Below are positions 1 through 10,369 of a stretch of DNA of 64,000 nt, in pieces (the first letter of the stretch is position 1; each line of letters begins with the position of its first letter). The stretch is from Tridacna crocea. Its lineage: Eukaryota; Mollusca; Bivalvia; Cardiida; Cardiidae. Both the position numbers and the translations under genes were made by a program. Under the pieces are notes generated by a model. That model was not told the DNA's origin and ran no database searches. It saw only the letters and a list, made by a program, of their open reading frames with translations. Location: contig OX031062.1 of the NCBI GenBank assembly GCA_943736015.1, forward strand, positions 29,857,462-29,921,461, in the 5' to 3' direction.

Positions 1-54
1 CTGGTGACCTAGTACAAAGAGGGACAGGGCTTTACTGTTGTGATAAGGCATTTT

Positions 55-255
55 GTTATCCAATCAAACTGATCCCTGACAAAGAAGACTTTAGAAAAGA
101 TTGTGGGAAAAGGAGAAAATGCTGGTAACCTTTTCCCACAATGTTATCTACCCTTCACAAAACAACTTTCAAATTTTCAGTCACTTTTATTTTTTCATCT
201 ACAAATGCTTTCCATTTGGACAACCCTAAAATGTTGTCGTTTGGTAATGAGTTAA
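55..255 (+). mobile_element. Pal-A MITE with half palindrome
   Basis: After GCTGGTAACC the second arm resumes at TTTTCCCACAATG, losing about 13 bp. Ends ATGAGTTAA. Confidence 0.85.
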
Positions 256-359
256 CTATAACCAGACGACAAAATTTTTATAACTGGCCATAATTGAAAG
301 ATGTTGCAGACAACATAAATCTTCAAATTAGTAAAACTTGTATCAAAAAGGGTAGAAAT

Positions 360-430
360 TATTGTGTAAAACTAAGAAAATGCAGGTTACTTTTATTTTC
401 TTCTTTTCTCACAATGTTTTTCATAGCCTT
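360..430 (-). mobile_element. Pal-A palindrome remnant
   Basis: Weak TTATTGTGTAAAAC... and TCTCACAATGTTTTTC halves. Confidence 0.35.
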
Positions 431-1499
431 TTTTCTTAAAATGCAGTAATGAATGGTAATTGTTAAAAATTTCTCTTCACCGTTACAGAAAAATCAGGCC
501 TGTGGAGCGATACAGGCGCTCAAGCACCTCTAGTTATTTTCCACAAGAATATTTTCTGTATGTGGTCTAAACCAATGTGGAAAAAGATGACTTCAGCATA
601 TGCAAACTTAAGCAATATGCACTAGATTCCCATTCAGCTGTAATTAATAAATTTAACACCTGTAAACGGCATTTATTAATGATTTATTTATTTATAAATA
701 TATCTAAATATAGGCTAGCATACTTATAACTTGAAAAGCCTATCACATAGAAGCTAAGACTAGTAACATTCTACACTTGATGTACAGAATAACTTTTAAA
801 ATATTGTGCATTGTTTGATATTTCAGGGTGAAAGATCTTCAAGAGAATGGACTTTCAAAGTTTGTTGTTGACCCGGATGGATCAGAATGTAGTCAGAATG
901 TGTTAACTGAGGCAGACTGCGGAATCCATAAAGATATTAATTTTCCACTTCCATTACTGAGAAACTGGACAACAAATATGGGTTCTATTCCAAGAGGTTT
1001 CAACTATGCTTGCATAGTTGACTATCTAGTTAAAAGAAAATTAATGATAGTTCATGCTGCAGACTCTGACATTGAAGACTGTTACGATCACAGATTTACC
1101 TGTTGCCCAGAAACCACTGAGGAAAGGTTTTAACTTTTTTAAATCTGGTCATATAAGTGATGTAAAATTTAATAAACTGGAAGACTACACACATGTCAGC
1201 GGAATGGTGTTGTCATCATACAAGAGCAAGACATTTCAAACAGATTTAGTTTTAAAAAACAGCACTGGTGAAGTTATGAAAGGAAAGTACAGATTTATGT
1301 GCAGCAGGACTTGGAGGAAAGTGCAATCATATAGCCATTGTACTTTTTGGCCTATTGGACTTTCAAGAATCTTTAAATGATGCACCAGAAAGCTGCACTT
1401 CCAAGGAACAGAAATAGCACCTGCCTTCAAGAAAAGCAAGGAAGCTAACCAAACCCATAAAAACAGGTATTTTTTTTTACATTGTCCAGTTGTGATAAA

Positions 1500-1647
1500 A
1501 AATCTATAAAATGTCTTTGATAGGGTAGAAAACAATGCGGGAAATGGAGAAAATGCTGGTTATCAGCATTTTCTCCTTTTCCCACAATGTTTTCAAAATG
1601 CTTCTTTGTTTGGGTTGTTTAAAGTCAGGATTGTGTGGTAGAGTTAA
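1500..1647 (-). mobile_element. Pal-A MITE, left truncated
   Basis: Palindrome from about 1530 and right flank GGATTGTGTGGTAGAGTTAA. Confidence 0.82.
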
Positions 1648-1739
1648 AATAGAGGTCTTGTGCATTTTCATTATACAATGTACAGTACTACAACAAACAT
1701 CAGAAGCTTTCCCCATTTGTTCTGAAAATTTGTGACATT

Positions 1740-1930
1740 TGTGTGATGCTTTGCATCGCTTTCGAAGTGTATTTATAATGTTTGCTGTCGCTTTCGACAA
1801 TTTTTTTTTCATTTTATATTTCTCATGTGACCAGAAGGTCTGTTGTTGGGACTTGAAACTTTGAACCACAATCAGTGTGACCACAATACCTCACAGGTCT
1901 GAGATTACAAGCTTTAACCACTGAGCCTCA
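1740..1930 (-). mobile_element. Possible tRNA-derived SINE
   Basis: On the minus strand GGCTCAGTGG fits an A box and GTTTCAAGTCC nearly fits a B box about 50-60 bp downstream. The 3' body is not recognised. Confidence 0.4.
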
Positions 1931-2484
1931 CTAACCCTGTTATGCATTTGGAAATGAACTTGGACTAAGAATGGAAACCAAAATGTTTGGTGAACAAAAG
2001 ATCCATGCTAATCAAACTGTGTTCTTTTAACATTTTTACAAAAAATCTGATTCTCCCATTTCAGGTGTTCGTGTTGTCCAAAAACATGTATTTGGACGCT
2101 CTGTATGACGAAAAAGACCACTTGAAAACTATGATGGGTACAGTGTACGAATGAAAAAGGCCATCTTAGATACCACTGCCTTAAAAGAAGACTTGAAGCA
2201 ATTACTTCATGAAAAAGGCTTGCTGATGGTAAGCACTAAAATTTCAACATTGATGAAAACCATTCTTGGAGCTTCTTTGAAATAAGTAACATTTACATGC
2301 AGTGTCTTTTTCATTGTTGAAAATAATCACAGGGACAGCACTGTGCCAATCTTTCAGGTGGTTGACAAATGTATTCTTTAACATTTACGTTGACTTTTGT
2401 CAACATTTACAATGCTGAGTAAACATGATGAACTTTTTTCAAACATTGTGCAAGGTTGTTTCAACCATAACCTGTAGTAAGGTA

Positions 2485-2556
2485 TTGGACAATATAGATC
2501 AAAGATTAGTCTGCATGCTCTGTGTAGTCTGATCTTGATCTGCACTGATGGTAAAA
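2485..2556. repeat. Pal-C palindrome core
   Basis: GACAATATAGATCAAAGAT and TCTTGATCTGCACTG flank the loop; element ends are not clear. Confidence 0.55.
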
Positions 2557-2812
2557 GCAAGTTTACTTGAATTTAGCATTGTGAAGGTTAGAATGAAAAG
2601 CAAAGGATAAAAAGGATAAAAAATAACCCAACATACATGAAAAACTATTTAATTCATTTTCTTCAGATTCTTAACTCAAGCACTGATACTGCTAGTGAAG
2701 GTGAAGAAGAGAGGATTAATACTCATCAACTTCCAGAGGAAATAGTTTGTCAAAAACTTAAGATATTTACATATAAGACTTTATCTTATAATTTTTTATC
2801 AACAACCTCAGT

Positions 2813-3041
2813 TTAACTCATCACAAAAGGACAATATTTTAGGCTGGTCCAAATCGATAGCAATTGCAGACAACAAAATAATAATGACTGAAAATTTGAA
2901 ATATGTGTTGTGAAGGGTAGAAAACATTGTGGGAAAAGGAGAAAATGCTGGTAACCAGCATTTTCTCCTTTTCGCACAATGTTTTCTAAAGGCTTCTTTC
3001 TCAGGATCGTCGAAAGTAGGGATAGTGTGGTAATGGATTAA
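2813..3041 (-). mobile_element. Pal-A MITE, full length 229 bp
   Basis: Inserted in the intron of the YqaJ pseudogene; TTAACTC start and GGATTAA end. Confidence 0.92.
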
Positions 3042-3075
3042 ATTACCTCAGTAAGAAAGTTAACATAAAGTTCTG

Positions 3076-3283
3076 TTAACTCCTTACGGAACAACAAAGT
3101 TTTAGACTTGTCCAAATTGAAAGCTTTTGCAGATGACAAAATTAATGTGACACAAAAAATGAAATTTAATTTGTGAAGGGTAGAAAACATTGTGGGAAAA
3201 GGAGAAAATGCTGGTTACCATGTTTTCAAACAACTTCTGTCTCTGGAGTCCTGAAAACCAGGGATTGTTTGGTAAAGGGTTAA
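3076..3283 (-). mobile_element. Pal-A MITE with half palindrome
   Basis: Second arm lost between GGTTACCA and TGTTTTCAAA. Confidence 0.88.
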
Positions 3284-3372
3284 AGACATCAAATCTTTAA
3301 GCAAGCAACATTTTTCATCTGCAATATTTTACATTAGGTTTAGTAAAGAAAGAAAAAGGTTGATTTTTTTCC

Positions 3373-3505
3373 CAGCAGGGTCAAAAACAATGTGTGAAAA
3401 GGATGAAATGCTGGTTACCAGCATTTTCTCCTTTTCCCATAGGGTTTTCTAAAAGGTTTTTTTCTCAGGGTCATTAAAAGTCCGGATTGTGTGATAAAGA
3501 GTTAA
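3373..3505 (-). mobile_element. Pal-A MITE, left truncated
   Basis: Palindrome and right flank ending ATAAAGAGTTAA. Confidence 0.82.
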
Positions 3506-3553
3506 CTTGAAAGCAGTCGATAAATGATAACAGCTAATTTATTGCCTTTATAG

Positions 3554-4120
3554 GTCACAGAGGCACGACAGAAAGAAATCAAAAAGCAAACTCATGGACA
3601 AGCAAATAACCCATTGTGGTTCAGGCACAAGAAAGGCAGGATTACAGCAAGCAAGGCGAAAAAGTTTGTCGGAAAGGGAAATATTGGAACCCTAGTTAAA
3701 GATATTATTCAGATAAGAAAACCAAAATTGACATCCATTCCAGCTGTCAAATATGGGATAGATAATGAAGTTGTTGTCGTTAAATACAAGCAGCAGAAAG
3801 CAGCACAAGGTGTAAATATAACAGTCTGTGGGTGTGGTTTGTTTGTTGATTTGGAATTTGGGCAGCTTGCTGCTAGTCCTGATGGCCTGATTACAGATCC
3901 TTCAGAGAAAGATCCACATGGATTGGTTGAAATTAAGTACATTTATTCGTGTAGAGATATTTCTCCTAAAGAAGCCATTGAAAGAAAAGGGTCTTCTAGC
4001 CAGTTTTCACTTAAAGCATTTGGAGAAACAATCATTATGAAAGAAAGCCATTCTCAAAAAGTTGTTGGACTTCCACACAATGAACATTGTACCTACTTTG
4101 GTAGCTCAGGGGTTTTATAA
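3554..4120 (+). pseudogene. YqaJ-like nuclease exon
   Basis: Open for 188 codons after the TTTATAG acceptor. Nuclease residues are retained although upstream exons are broken. The C-terminal strand with the expected Q-x-Q-G motif is absent. Confidence 0.7.
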
Positions 4121-4142
4121 AAAAAGGATAAAAATAGGTCTT

Positions 4143-4268
4143 GAGTGGTAGAAAACATTGTGGGAAAAGGAGAAAATGTTTCCATTACTTTTTCCTTTTC
4201 CTACAATTTTTTCGAAAAGCCTTCTTTCTAAGGAGTGTTAAAAGATGGGATTGTATGCTATGTGTTAG
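4143..4268 (-). mobile_element. Pal-A MITE, left truncated and eroded
   Basis: Starts just after the YqaJ stop codon; damaged palindrome. Confidence 0.7.
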
Positions 4269-4284
4269 AACAAAGAATTTGCAT

Positions 4285-4622
4285 TTAACCCTCTACCAAA
4301 CAATCCCTGGTTTTTACGACCCAGAGGAAGCAGCCTTCTGAAAACATCGCAGGAAAAGGAGAAAATGCTGGTAACCAGCATTTTCTCCTTTTCCCAAAAT
4401 TTTTTCTACACATCTAAAGTAAAGTTTCAGTTTTTGAATCACGTTTATATTGTCGTCTGCCGAATTTGGACAAATCTAAAAATTTGTCGTTAGGTAAAAC
4501 CTAGAGCACTTGTGAGAAAATAGAAACTACTGGTAACCAGCATTTCCTCCTTTTCTCACAAAGTTTTCTAGAGCTTTCTTTCTTATGATAATCAAAACTC
4601 AAGGTTGTTTGGTAATGTGTTA
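4285..4622. mobile_element. Two Pal-A copies
   Basis: + copy 4285-4497 (TTAACCCTCTACCAAACAAT start) and a truncated - copy 4503-4622. Confidence 0.8.
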
Positions 4623-4744
4623 ATTTAAGATGTCCACAATGTCTACAATTATGCATTTTTTCTTCCATTTAAGACTTTCACTGATAAACATAATATATAT
4701 TATGTAAAAAAGACTAAGGAAAGTTGACACATAATTTATTTTAC

Positions 4745-4956
4745 TAGATGACAGAATTGTAGACTTACTCACTTTGAAAGCATTAGCAGATCACAAATAA
4801 AATGTCAATGAAATATGAAATTTGTCTCTCATCTAAAGAAAGGAAACTTGGAAAGGGAGAAAATGCTGGTTACCAGCACTTTTTCTATCTTTCCACAATG
4901 TTTTCAAAAGTTTTTTTATAGTGAAATGCTTAATTCAGGACTGTGTGGTAATAGAT
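4745..4956 (-). mobile_element. Pal-A MITE, diverged
   Basis: First arm partly replaced; ends GGTAATAGATTGAA. Confidence 0.72.
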
Positions 4957-5232
4957 TGAAATTCACAACACTTACTCACCATGTTTATAAAATGTGCCAT
5001 TTAAATAAAAAATTTTGAAATTTAGTAATTGTTACTTCTTCAAAACATTTGTCCTGATGAAAATGGAAATAAAATGTAAGTGAAAAATTTAGACTCTGGT
5101 TAGCCTGCAGTCAGATTTATGAAAGTGGATGCTTTTCCCTTTTCCAGAGAAACCTTTAATAGCTAACATTTGTTTTACTGACAAGTAATACGTGGGTAAA
5201 AATGGAACACATTTGCACAGAAAGATTAATTA

Positions 5233-5400
5233 TTAACCCTGTCCCAAACGACAAATTTTAGACTCTTCTCAATTGAAAGGGCTTGCAGACGATAATTTTA
5301 AGTTTCACTCATTACAAGCAATTTCTCCTTTCCCACAGTATTTTCAAAAGATTTGTATGGCAGACAAGTAAAAACCAGAGCTTGTTTGGGAAAGGGTTAA
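5233..5400 (-). mobile_element. Pal-A MITE with first arm deleted
   Basis: TTAACCCTGTCCCAAACGAC start, second arm GAGCAATTTCTCC-type only; ends AAAGGGTTAA. Confidence 0.87.
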
Positions 5401-5620
5401 TTAAAACTTTAAAGTTTTCAAATGCATTATTTCCAAGAGGAGTTGACAGTTGGCACTGCAGGATAAAGGTTCAAATCTTTACCAGACGACAAAATTTCAG
5501 ACCTTTGTCAAAATTGTATCTGCAGATGACAAGTTCACTTTGTTAAATAATGACTGCTCTGCATTCATAATTCTGTTGAAAAGTACGTGTATCATCACCA
5601 TTTTGTTGGATGAGTTCAAT

Positions 5621-5669
5621 ACCATTCTAAGTGCCTATACAATGTACATGTATAGGCACTTAGAATGGT
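5621..5669. repeat. Perfect 20-bp inverted repeat with 9-nt loop
   Basis: ACCATTCTAAGTGCCTATAC is followed by nine bases and then its exact reverse complement. It lies 20 bp beyond the 3' end of the transposase CDS and may act in the transcript 3' region or be an unrelated inverted duplication. Confidence 0.8.
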
Positions 5670-5688
5670 TCTGCACTCACTCATCAAT

Positions 5689-6850
5689 TTACTCAGAGTC
5701 CTTATCTACTAATGGGGGCCAAAATAAAACCAACATTACACACAACTGGAAGATGTGATTAATGTGCTTCCAAAAAGTGATAGGCACTTTAGAAGACAAA
5801 ATGACCCACTGCTTCAAGCGCCCCGTGAGCCTTTCAACATGAATTCTGACACGAGCAATAGAAACAGATTCAACAAGATTCTGTATTTGCATTTGGTCTT
5901 TATTGCTCAAGAAATGTGGCGTTACAAGTCTAATTTTATGTTTTGCAAGAGACTCCCGTCCTGTAAATCCACGGTCTGCCATGATGGCATCTCCCTCCTG
6001 AAGTTTTTCAACCAATCCACTATCAAAAATTATCTGATTGTCAGAAATAATCCCTTCGAAAAGATCTGAAACGAATGTCGGAATTCCATTTGGACTTATA
6101 CCAATGAGGTCTTTCAACGTGTTGCAACTCTTGTACGTGGAGTAAGTTGCTGCCTGTACTTCAAAGTCAGATGGTCTTTCCAGTGATATTTCTGTACAGT
6201 CAATTATAATCTGTACATCCTGGTAAATTTTCTTGAATATATTTGGACTGTTACGCCTTATTTTTCCATTTGACATCCAAATGTCTAAACTACACAAGAC
6301 ACTGTGCATAAAGTTCACCCATGTAATAAATATGCGTGACACATGGATTTCACTAATACCAAACCTCTCTGCCAGATCCAAGTTGGCAGAGCCTTGCCTT
6401 AGTTTCACTAGGGTCATGAACATTTCATCCATTGGAATAAGTGTTCTCTTTCTGCCACATTTCAAACTGTCTCCATCTTTAGTGGTTGAGTTATTTGCGC
6501 CCCAGTACTGTAAACATTTTGCCTCCTGCTCCAGCATATTATGATAGAATGTCATCAAAGCCTGGTAGGAGTAAAATCCTGTCCAAAAACCTAATGTCCG
6601 AATCACTTCCCTCAAACCTTTTTAGGAAAAATCTGTCATAATGTCTTAACTCAACCACACAGTCCAACTGCTCTTCCACATTCATAAGCAATTTGGTCAC
6701 AACAATCAGCAGGGCTTGTAATTCCCTTATACTGTTTGGATCGGGGTCAGAATCTTGGGAGGATAATTTGTTTAGAATATTTTGGAGCAGCTGTTGAAGT
6801 TTGTCTTTTACTATTACCGTACTACCCTTTTGGTTTTTGCAGGCTTTTTC
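5689..6850 (-). pseudogene. Transposase exon 3, DDE catalytic domain
   Basis: Starts after TTTCAG with EKACKNQKGSTVIVKDKLQQ, a helix-rich region. The frame slips at 6585-6589, then the HTH-like segment (LDLAERFGISEIHVSRI) and the full DDE domain follow. All three catalytic acidic residues are present. Confidence 0.87.
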
Positions 6851-6922
6851 CTGAAATACAAAATTATGATTTGGAATATAATAGTCTTAAAGGAACAAGT
6901 CTTTTTGACTTGATTTTGTTCC

Positions 6923-7151
6923 TTAACCCTTTACTCCATAGATACTCATTTCTACTCATTGCTTGCAGGAGCCTATGGAAAACATTGTGGCAAAAGGTAA
7001 AATTGCTCGTGACAAGCAATTTCACCTTTTGTCACAATGTTTTCTATGCTGTCAAAAGGTAACATATACACATAAGAAACGGCTTCATCCTTGTTGTTAT
7101 TTAGGGTCAATTAGAGATACCACAGAAATGCCTTATGGGGTAAAGGGTTAA
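6923..7151 (+). mobile_element. Pal-B MITE, full length 229 bp
   Basis: TTAACCCTTTACTCCATAGA start; palindrome AATTGCTCG...; sits in the transposase intron 2. Confidence 0.92.
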
Positions 7152-7219
7152 CCAGCTGTTTTTTTAGGTATTTGTTCATCTTGCCAAAGCAAAGAATGCA
7201 GGTCTTTTATGAACCTATC

Positions 7220-7610
7220 AAAAACTGAGGAGTGAAAAAGGGAGAAAATGCTTGTGTTCTGTATTTCCTCCTTTTTCCATACTTCTTTCTCCTGTAGGAG
7301 AAACAAACTTCATACTTTTGATAACATTTGTAATCTGCAACCAAAACTAAAACTTTGTACGATGCTAGGGCTCTGAAATGCTATGCTACAGTCTTGCCAG
7401 TTTTTCTCAACCACAATGCAAGATAACATCATGGGTTATAAATGTTACAAAATTTATTCTAAATCTTAAAACATTGACAATTTAAAGTTAACTTTGGGAA
7501 AAGACAAAAATACTTGTACCAGTAACCACAAAGTTTTCAACCCTACAAGATGCATATTTTGTGTAACATTTTAACTGTTATTTACAGACTCTTTCATAAA
7601 AATTTCTTGC
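7220..7610. mobile_element. Decayed Pal-A remnants
   Basis: Weak palindromes near 7235-7290 and 7495-7555. Confidence 0.45.
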
Positions 7611-7645
7611 CTGGTAAAGAGTTAAGAAAAAGACAATATTATAAC

Positions 7646-7762
7646 CTGAGCATTTGGCTGTCCGACTGTCTCTAACAACAAATGATTTTCATCTGCGATT
7701 GTAGATTCATCCAAGCTTACTGTATATGATGTTCTCTCCACATTTAAGGTACTGATATTTGC
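7646..7762 (-). pseudogene. Transposase exon 2
   Basis: 39 codons between ATTTCAG and CAG|GTTATA, phase 0 at both ends, fully open (ANISTLNVERTS to ETVGQPNAQ). No domain recognised; a linker. Assigned because phase and splice sites fit exons 1 and 3. Confidence 0.65.
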
Positions 7763-8059
7763 CTGAAATAGACAATACAGTATGAAAAGAAAAAATTACA
7801 CCTTCATGTGGACCAAAAGATAGTGGAGGCTCCGAGTTAAAGCGTCACTGGATACACTATGTTTTTTATTGGAGTGTCCTGGGCAAGACACTTCAGGGCA
7901 CCAGCCTTGTACTACAGAAACCCAGGAAATACATGAATATGTGATACCAGTTAAACAATCCTTCAATCAAGTAAACTACACCATCAAGATCAAGGGTAAT
8001 ATTTTAGACAAAATATTGTGAAATAGCAAGAGACAGACTGAATCCTTTCAATGTTAGGC

Positions 8060-8578
8060 CAGTGGACTACCCTCTTTAAACTAGTCCTAATTCAAAGCAC
8101 TTGCAGATGACAAATTAAAGGTAACTAAAAAATCAAAATTGTTTTGGGAAAGGTGGAAAACCTTTTGGGAAAAGGAGAATAATTATGCCGGTAACCAGCA
8201 TTCAAAATCTTTCGACAACACCCCTTCCAAGCGCGGATCCAGATATCTTTCTCAGGGGGGGTCCCACCGAAAACACACTTGTCTTATTATATGATACTTT
8301 GGTTTACGGATTTCAGTGGATGTAAGCCGTTTACAAGAAAAGTCAACGTTTCCAGTTCTAACCATGAGGAAGTCTCCACATTTAGAACCTTTCTTTTTTA
8401 AAGTTATGGCTGTATTTTACATAAATGCTGTGCAATATCAAACCAGTACCATTTCACGAATCCGGCAACCGCATTATTGCCAAAATTCCAGGGGTGTCCG
8501 GACCCCCAGTCCCCCCCTCTGGAGCCGCCCATGCCTTCGTTGGGTCGTTACAAGGTAGGATTGTGTGGTAAAGAGTTA
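8060..8578 (-). mobile_element. Pal-A MITE split by a later insertion
   Basis: Left part 8060-8230 carries GCAGATGACAAAT and a decayed palindrome; right part 8534-8578 carries GGATTGTGTGGTAAAGAGTT. The element at 8231-8533 separates them. Confidence 0.6.
8231..8533. mobile_element. About 300-bp element with GCGGATCCAGA-type inverted ends
   Basis: GCGCGGATCCAGATAT at the left mirrors TCTGGAGCCGCCCATG at the right, and G-rich and C-rich runs lie just inside. It has split a Pal-A MITE, whose left part ends at 8230 and right part resumes at 8534; CCTTCC/CCTTCG may be the target duplication. Confidence 0.6.
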
Positions 8579-8594
8579 AGCCAATACCAGCTCT

Positions 8595-8790
8595 TAACAA
8601 CCATATGGAAGAAGCATTTTGAAAACCAGATGGGAAAAGGAGAAATGCTGTTAAACAGCATTTTCTCCTTTTCTCACAATGTTTTCTATAGGAGTGGCAA
8701 CATAAATCATCATTTGGTATGATGTGTTGTCTGCAAATGCTTTGAATGTGGTCCATTTAAAAACTTTGTTGTTTGGTAAAGAACTAAGCT
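8595..8790 (+). mobile_element. Pal-A MITE, diverged
   Basis: Palindrome around GCTGTTAAACAGC and the GTTGTTTGGTAAAGAACTAA tail. Confidence 0.8.
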
Positions 8791-8848
8791 AATTTGCTGT
8801 TAGTTTGTTTGATTGAACTTTAATCTTAGTAAGTTACGGGTTGTGATT

Positions 8849-9025
8849 TTAACCCTTGACCAAACAACAGACAATATTTGACACATCCAACTTTGCCGAT
8901 GACATATTTGTCACTGACAGGTATGAAAACATTGTGGGTTAAGGAAAAATTGTTGGTTACTATAATCTTTTCAAAATGTTTCTTTCACATGGTCGTTTTA
9001 AAGTCGGGCTCGTTTGGTAAAAAAA
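8849..9025 (-). mobile_element. Pal-A MITE, palindrome eroded
   Basis: TTAACCCTTGACCAAACAAC start, CTCGTTTGGTAAAA end. Confidence 0.75.
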
Positions 9026-9096
9026 AAGTGATTGGTTGGTTATTGTCCAAAATATGCATCCATTTGCATCTATTGATTTAAAAGAATATGGTATAC

Positions 9097-9498
9097 CTGT
9101 GTATCAAAAAGTCTTTTTCTCATCCTCTTTTCTCTTGCTGTACTTCCGTCTTCACCAGTTTTCTGTCTTTTCCTGTAAGACTGAGGCTGAACCATTTTGA
9201 ATGATCTGAATTTCGGTCTTGCAGGGTCAGATCTGTTGTTATACGTGTAAATTACTTTCTCCCAATCTTGCGACCTTGGAAAGATTGTAGGACAAGAGTC
9301 ATCATATGTCTTGCGTCCATTAACAAAGTGGAGACTGCACACGCTGGTCCATTGAGACTCAGTTCGCAAGTTTTCGTTCCGAATCAGCCTTATCCAAGTC
9401 TATCTTTCACCCGTTCCTTTCTTGGGAAGCCGATAAAAAGGTAGGTTACCTTTAGATTCGGCAGTACACAAAGGAACACAATAATTTACTCGAGGCAT
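9097..9498 (-). pseudogene. Transposase exon 1, THAP zinc finger
   Basis: 134 codons from ATG 9498 to the donor CAG|GTATAC. It contains the C2CH THAP ligands and a basic tail (REKRMRKRLF). The only lesion is the in-frame TAG at codon 33. THAP fingers give such transposases sequence-specific DNA binding. Confidence 0.82.
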
Positions 9499-9570
9499 GG
9501 TGAAAATGCAGCGCGACTGATATTTGTTTACCAGAGTGACATCATAGGGGTAGAGGTCTGATTGGTCGAT

Positions 9571-9851
9571 TAATACGTGCGCACGTAATAGTTATTACGT
9601 GCGCACGTATTAGTTAATACGTGCGCACGTATTAGCTACTGCGTGCGCACGTAATACTATTGCGTGCGCACGTATTAACTAATACGTGGGCACGTAATAA
9701 CTAATACGTGCGCACGCAATAGTATTACGTGCGCACGCAGTAGCTAATACGTGCGCACATATTAACTAATACGTGCGCACGTAATACTATTGCGTGCGCA
9801 CGTATTAACTATTACGTGGGCACGTAATAACTATTACGTGCGCACGTAGTA
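9571..9851. repeat. Array of 13 GTGCGCAC-centred palindromes upstream of the transposase
   Basis: Thirteen units of 21-22 bp, each around ACGTGCGCACGT with TAAT/ATTA spacers; two units have GTGGGCAC. The array starts 73 bp upstream of the transposase ATG. Units 1-11 are also mirror-symmetric about 9689/9690, so about 237 bp (9571-9807) is one large imperfect palindrome, and a segment near 9650-9715 recurs 130 bp downstream. Period close to two helical turns suggests protein binding sites, plausibly for the THAP finger (inference). Confidence 0.85.
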
Positions 9852-10007
9852 CAAAATATATCTTCCATGTCACTTTTGTGCCACCGTATTTCAAATATCA
9901 AACATAAGAGAGTTCAGATTCAAGATCAGACTGCATGTTCATTGCAGTCTGAAATCGATCATCACTTTGCTGAAAAGTGTGTAGTTATCTTCTCAGCACA
10001 AGACATG

Positions 10008-10228
10008 CAGAATCTTTGACTGGTCCAAATTGAAAGGGTTTGCAGATGACAATTAATGCCGTATAGAATAATGATCTAGTATTTAAATGATGGAAATTTA
10101 TTTGAGTGGGTATAGAAACTATTATTGGAAAAGGAGAAAATGCTGGTTACCAGCATTTAATCCTTTTCCTACAATGTTTTCATAAGGCTTCCTCCGAATC
10201 TTTAAAAATCAGGATTGTGTCGTAAAGG
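10008..10228 (-). mobile_element. Pal-A MITE, eroded ends
   Basis: Good inner palindrome around GGTTACC; no TTAA left. Confidence 0.8.
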
Positions 10229-10369
10229 ATTGTGCTTCACAGGCCAAGGGTTATTTAAGAAGAATGCAATATGCGTGTTCCACTATGCACACTGAATATT
10301 AGTGTTGTGCATAGTACTTTGGAAAGATACCCATGACCAATTGCACTAACTGGCACATGAATGAAATGT

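Larger units (their letters stand above)
827..4120 (+). pseudogene. SWIM zinc-finger / YqaJ-like nuclease gene, degraded
   Basis: Three exon remnants: 827-1466, 2065-2228 and 3554-4120. Exon 1 carries a SWIM-like region (DLCAAGLGGKCNHIA near 1290-1335; the first SWIM cysteine is not seen) spread over three frames, with breaks near 1100-1130 and 1280-1295 and a TAG at 1415-1417 where related proteins have tryptophan. Exon 2 has an in-frame TGA at 2106-2108 and ends at ATG|GTAAGC. Exon 3 encodes a YqaJ/lambda-exonuclease-type core: NPLWFRHKKGRITASKAKKF, then E of NEVVVV, D of ASPDGL and ExK of LVEIKY, the D-ExK nuclease signature. It loses similarity after residue 140 and ends at TAA. Upstream exons are not resolved. 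The function of the intact family in animals is poorly known. Confidence 0.72.
5689..9498 (-). pseudogene. THAP-DDE transposase (ISL2EU / PIF-Harbinger group), two lesions
   Basis: Three exons with matching phases: 9097-9498, 7646-7762 and 5689-6850. Exon 1 starts at 9498 and encodes a THAP zinc finger: CVPLC near residue 7, TWIRLIRNENL, then VCSLHF, the C-x-C...W...C-x-H pattern. Exon 3 encodes a DDE_4-type RNase-H fold: IIDCTEISLERPSDF (D), IMADRGFTG (D) and IHVERLTGRLKQW (E), with D-D spacing 75 and D-E spacing 47. Lesions: TAG at 9402-9400 as codon 33, and one extra base in the A run 6585-6589, after which the IRFWTGFYSYQ block continues in the next frame. Otherwise open, about 559 residues, ending TGA. 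The element looks recently active. Confidence 0.85.
827..9851. mobile_element. Degraded ISL2EU/PIF-Harbinger-type DNA transposon neighbourhood
   Basis: Two convergent transposon-type genes lie here: a SWIM/YqaJ nuclease gene (+) and a THAP-DDE transposase (-), followed by a palindromic array that could be a subterminal repeat. From memory, some eukaryotic ISL2EU elements carry a YqaJ-type nuclease besides the transposase, which would make this one element. Terminal inverted repeats were not found on either side, and many MITEs have inserted, so the span is approximate. Confidence 0.45.

Noticed and set aside
481-570. Possible upstream exon of the YqaJ gene (KIRPVERYRRSS frame after TTACAG)
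   Set aside because: Short, ends in a stop without a donor, and shows no recognisable similarity.
7821-7960. SINE-like GGGCAAGACACTT motif
   Set aside because: A single motif without A/B boxes or body; too weak to call.
9571-9851. CRISPR-like array or simple satellite
   Set aside because: Units are contiguous palindromes without unique spacers, in a eukaryotic context.
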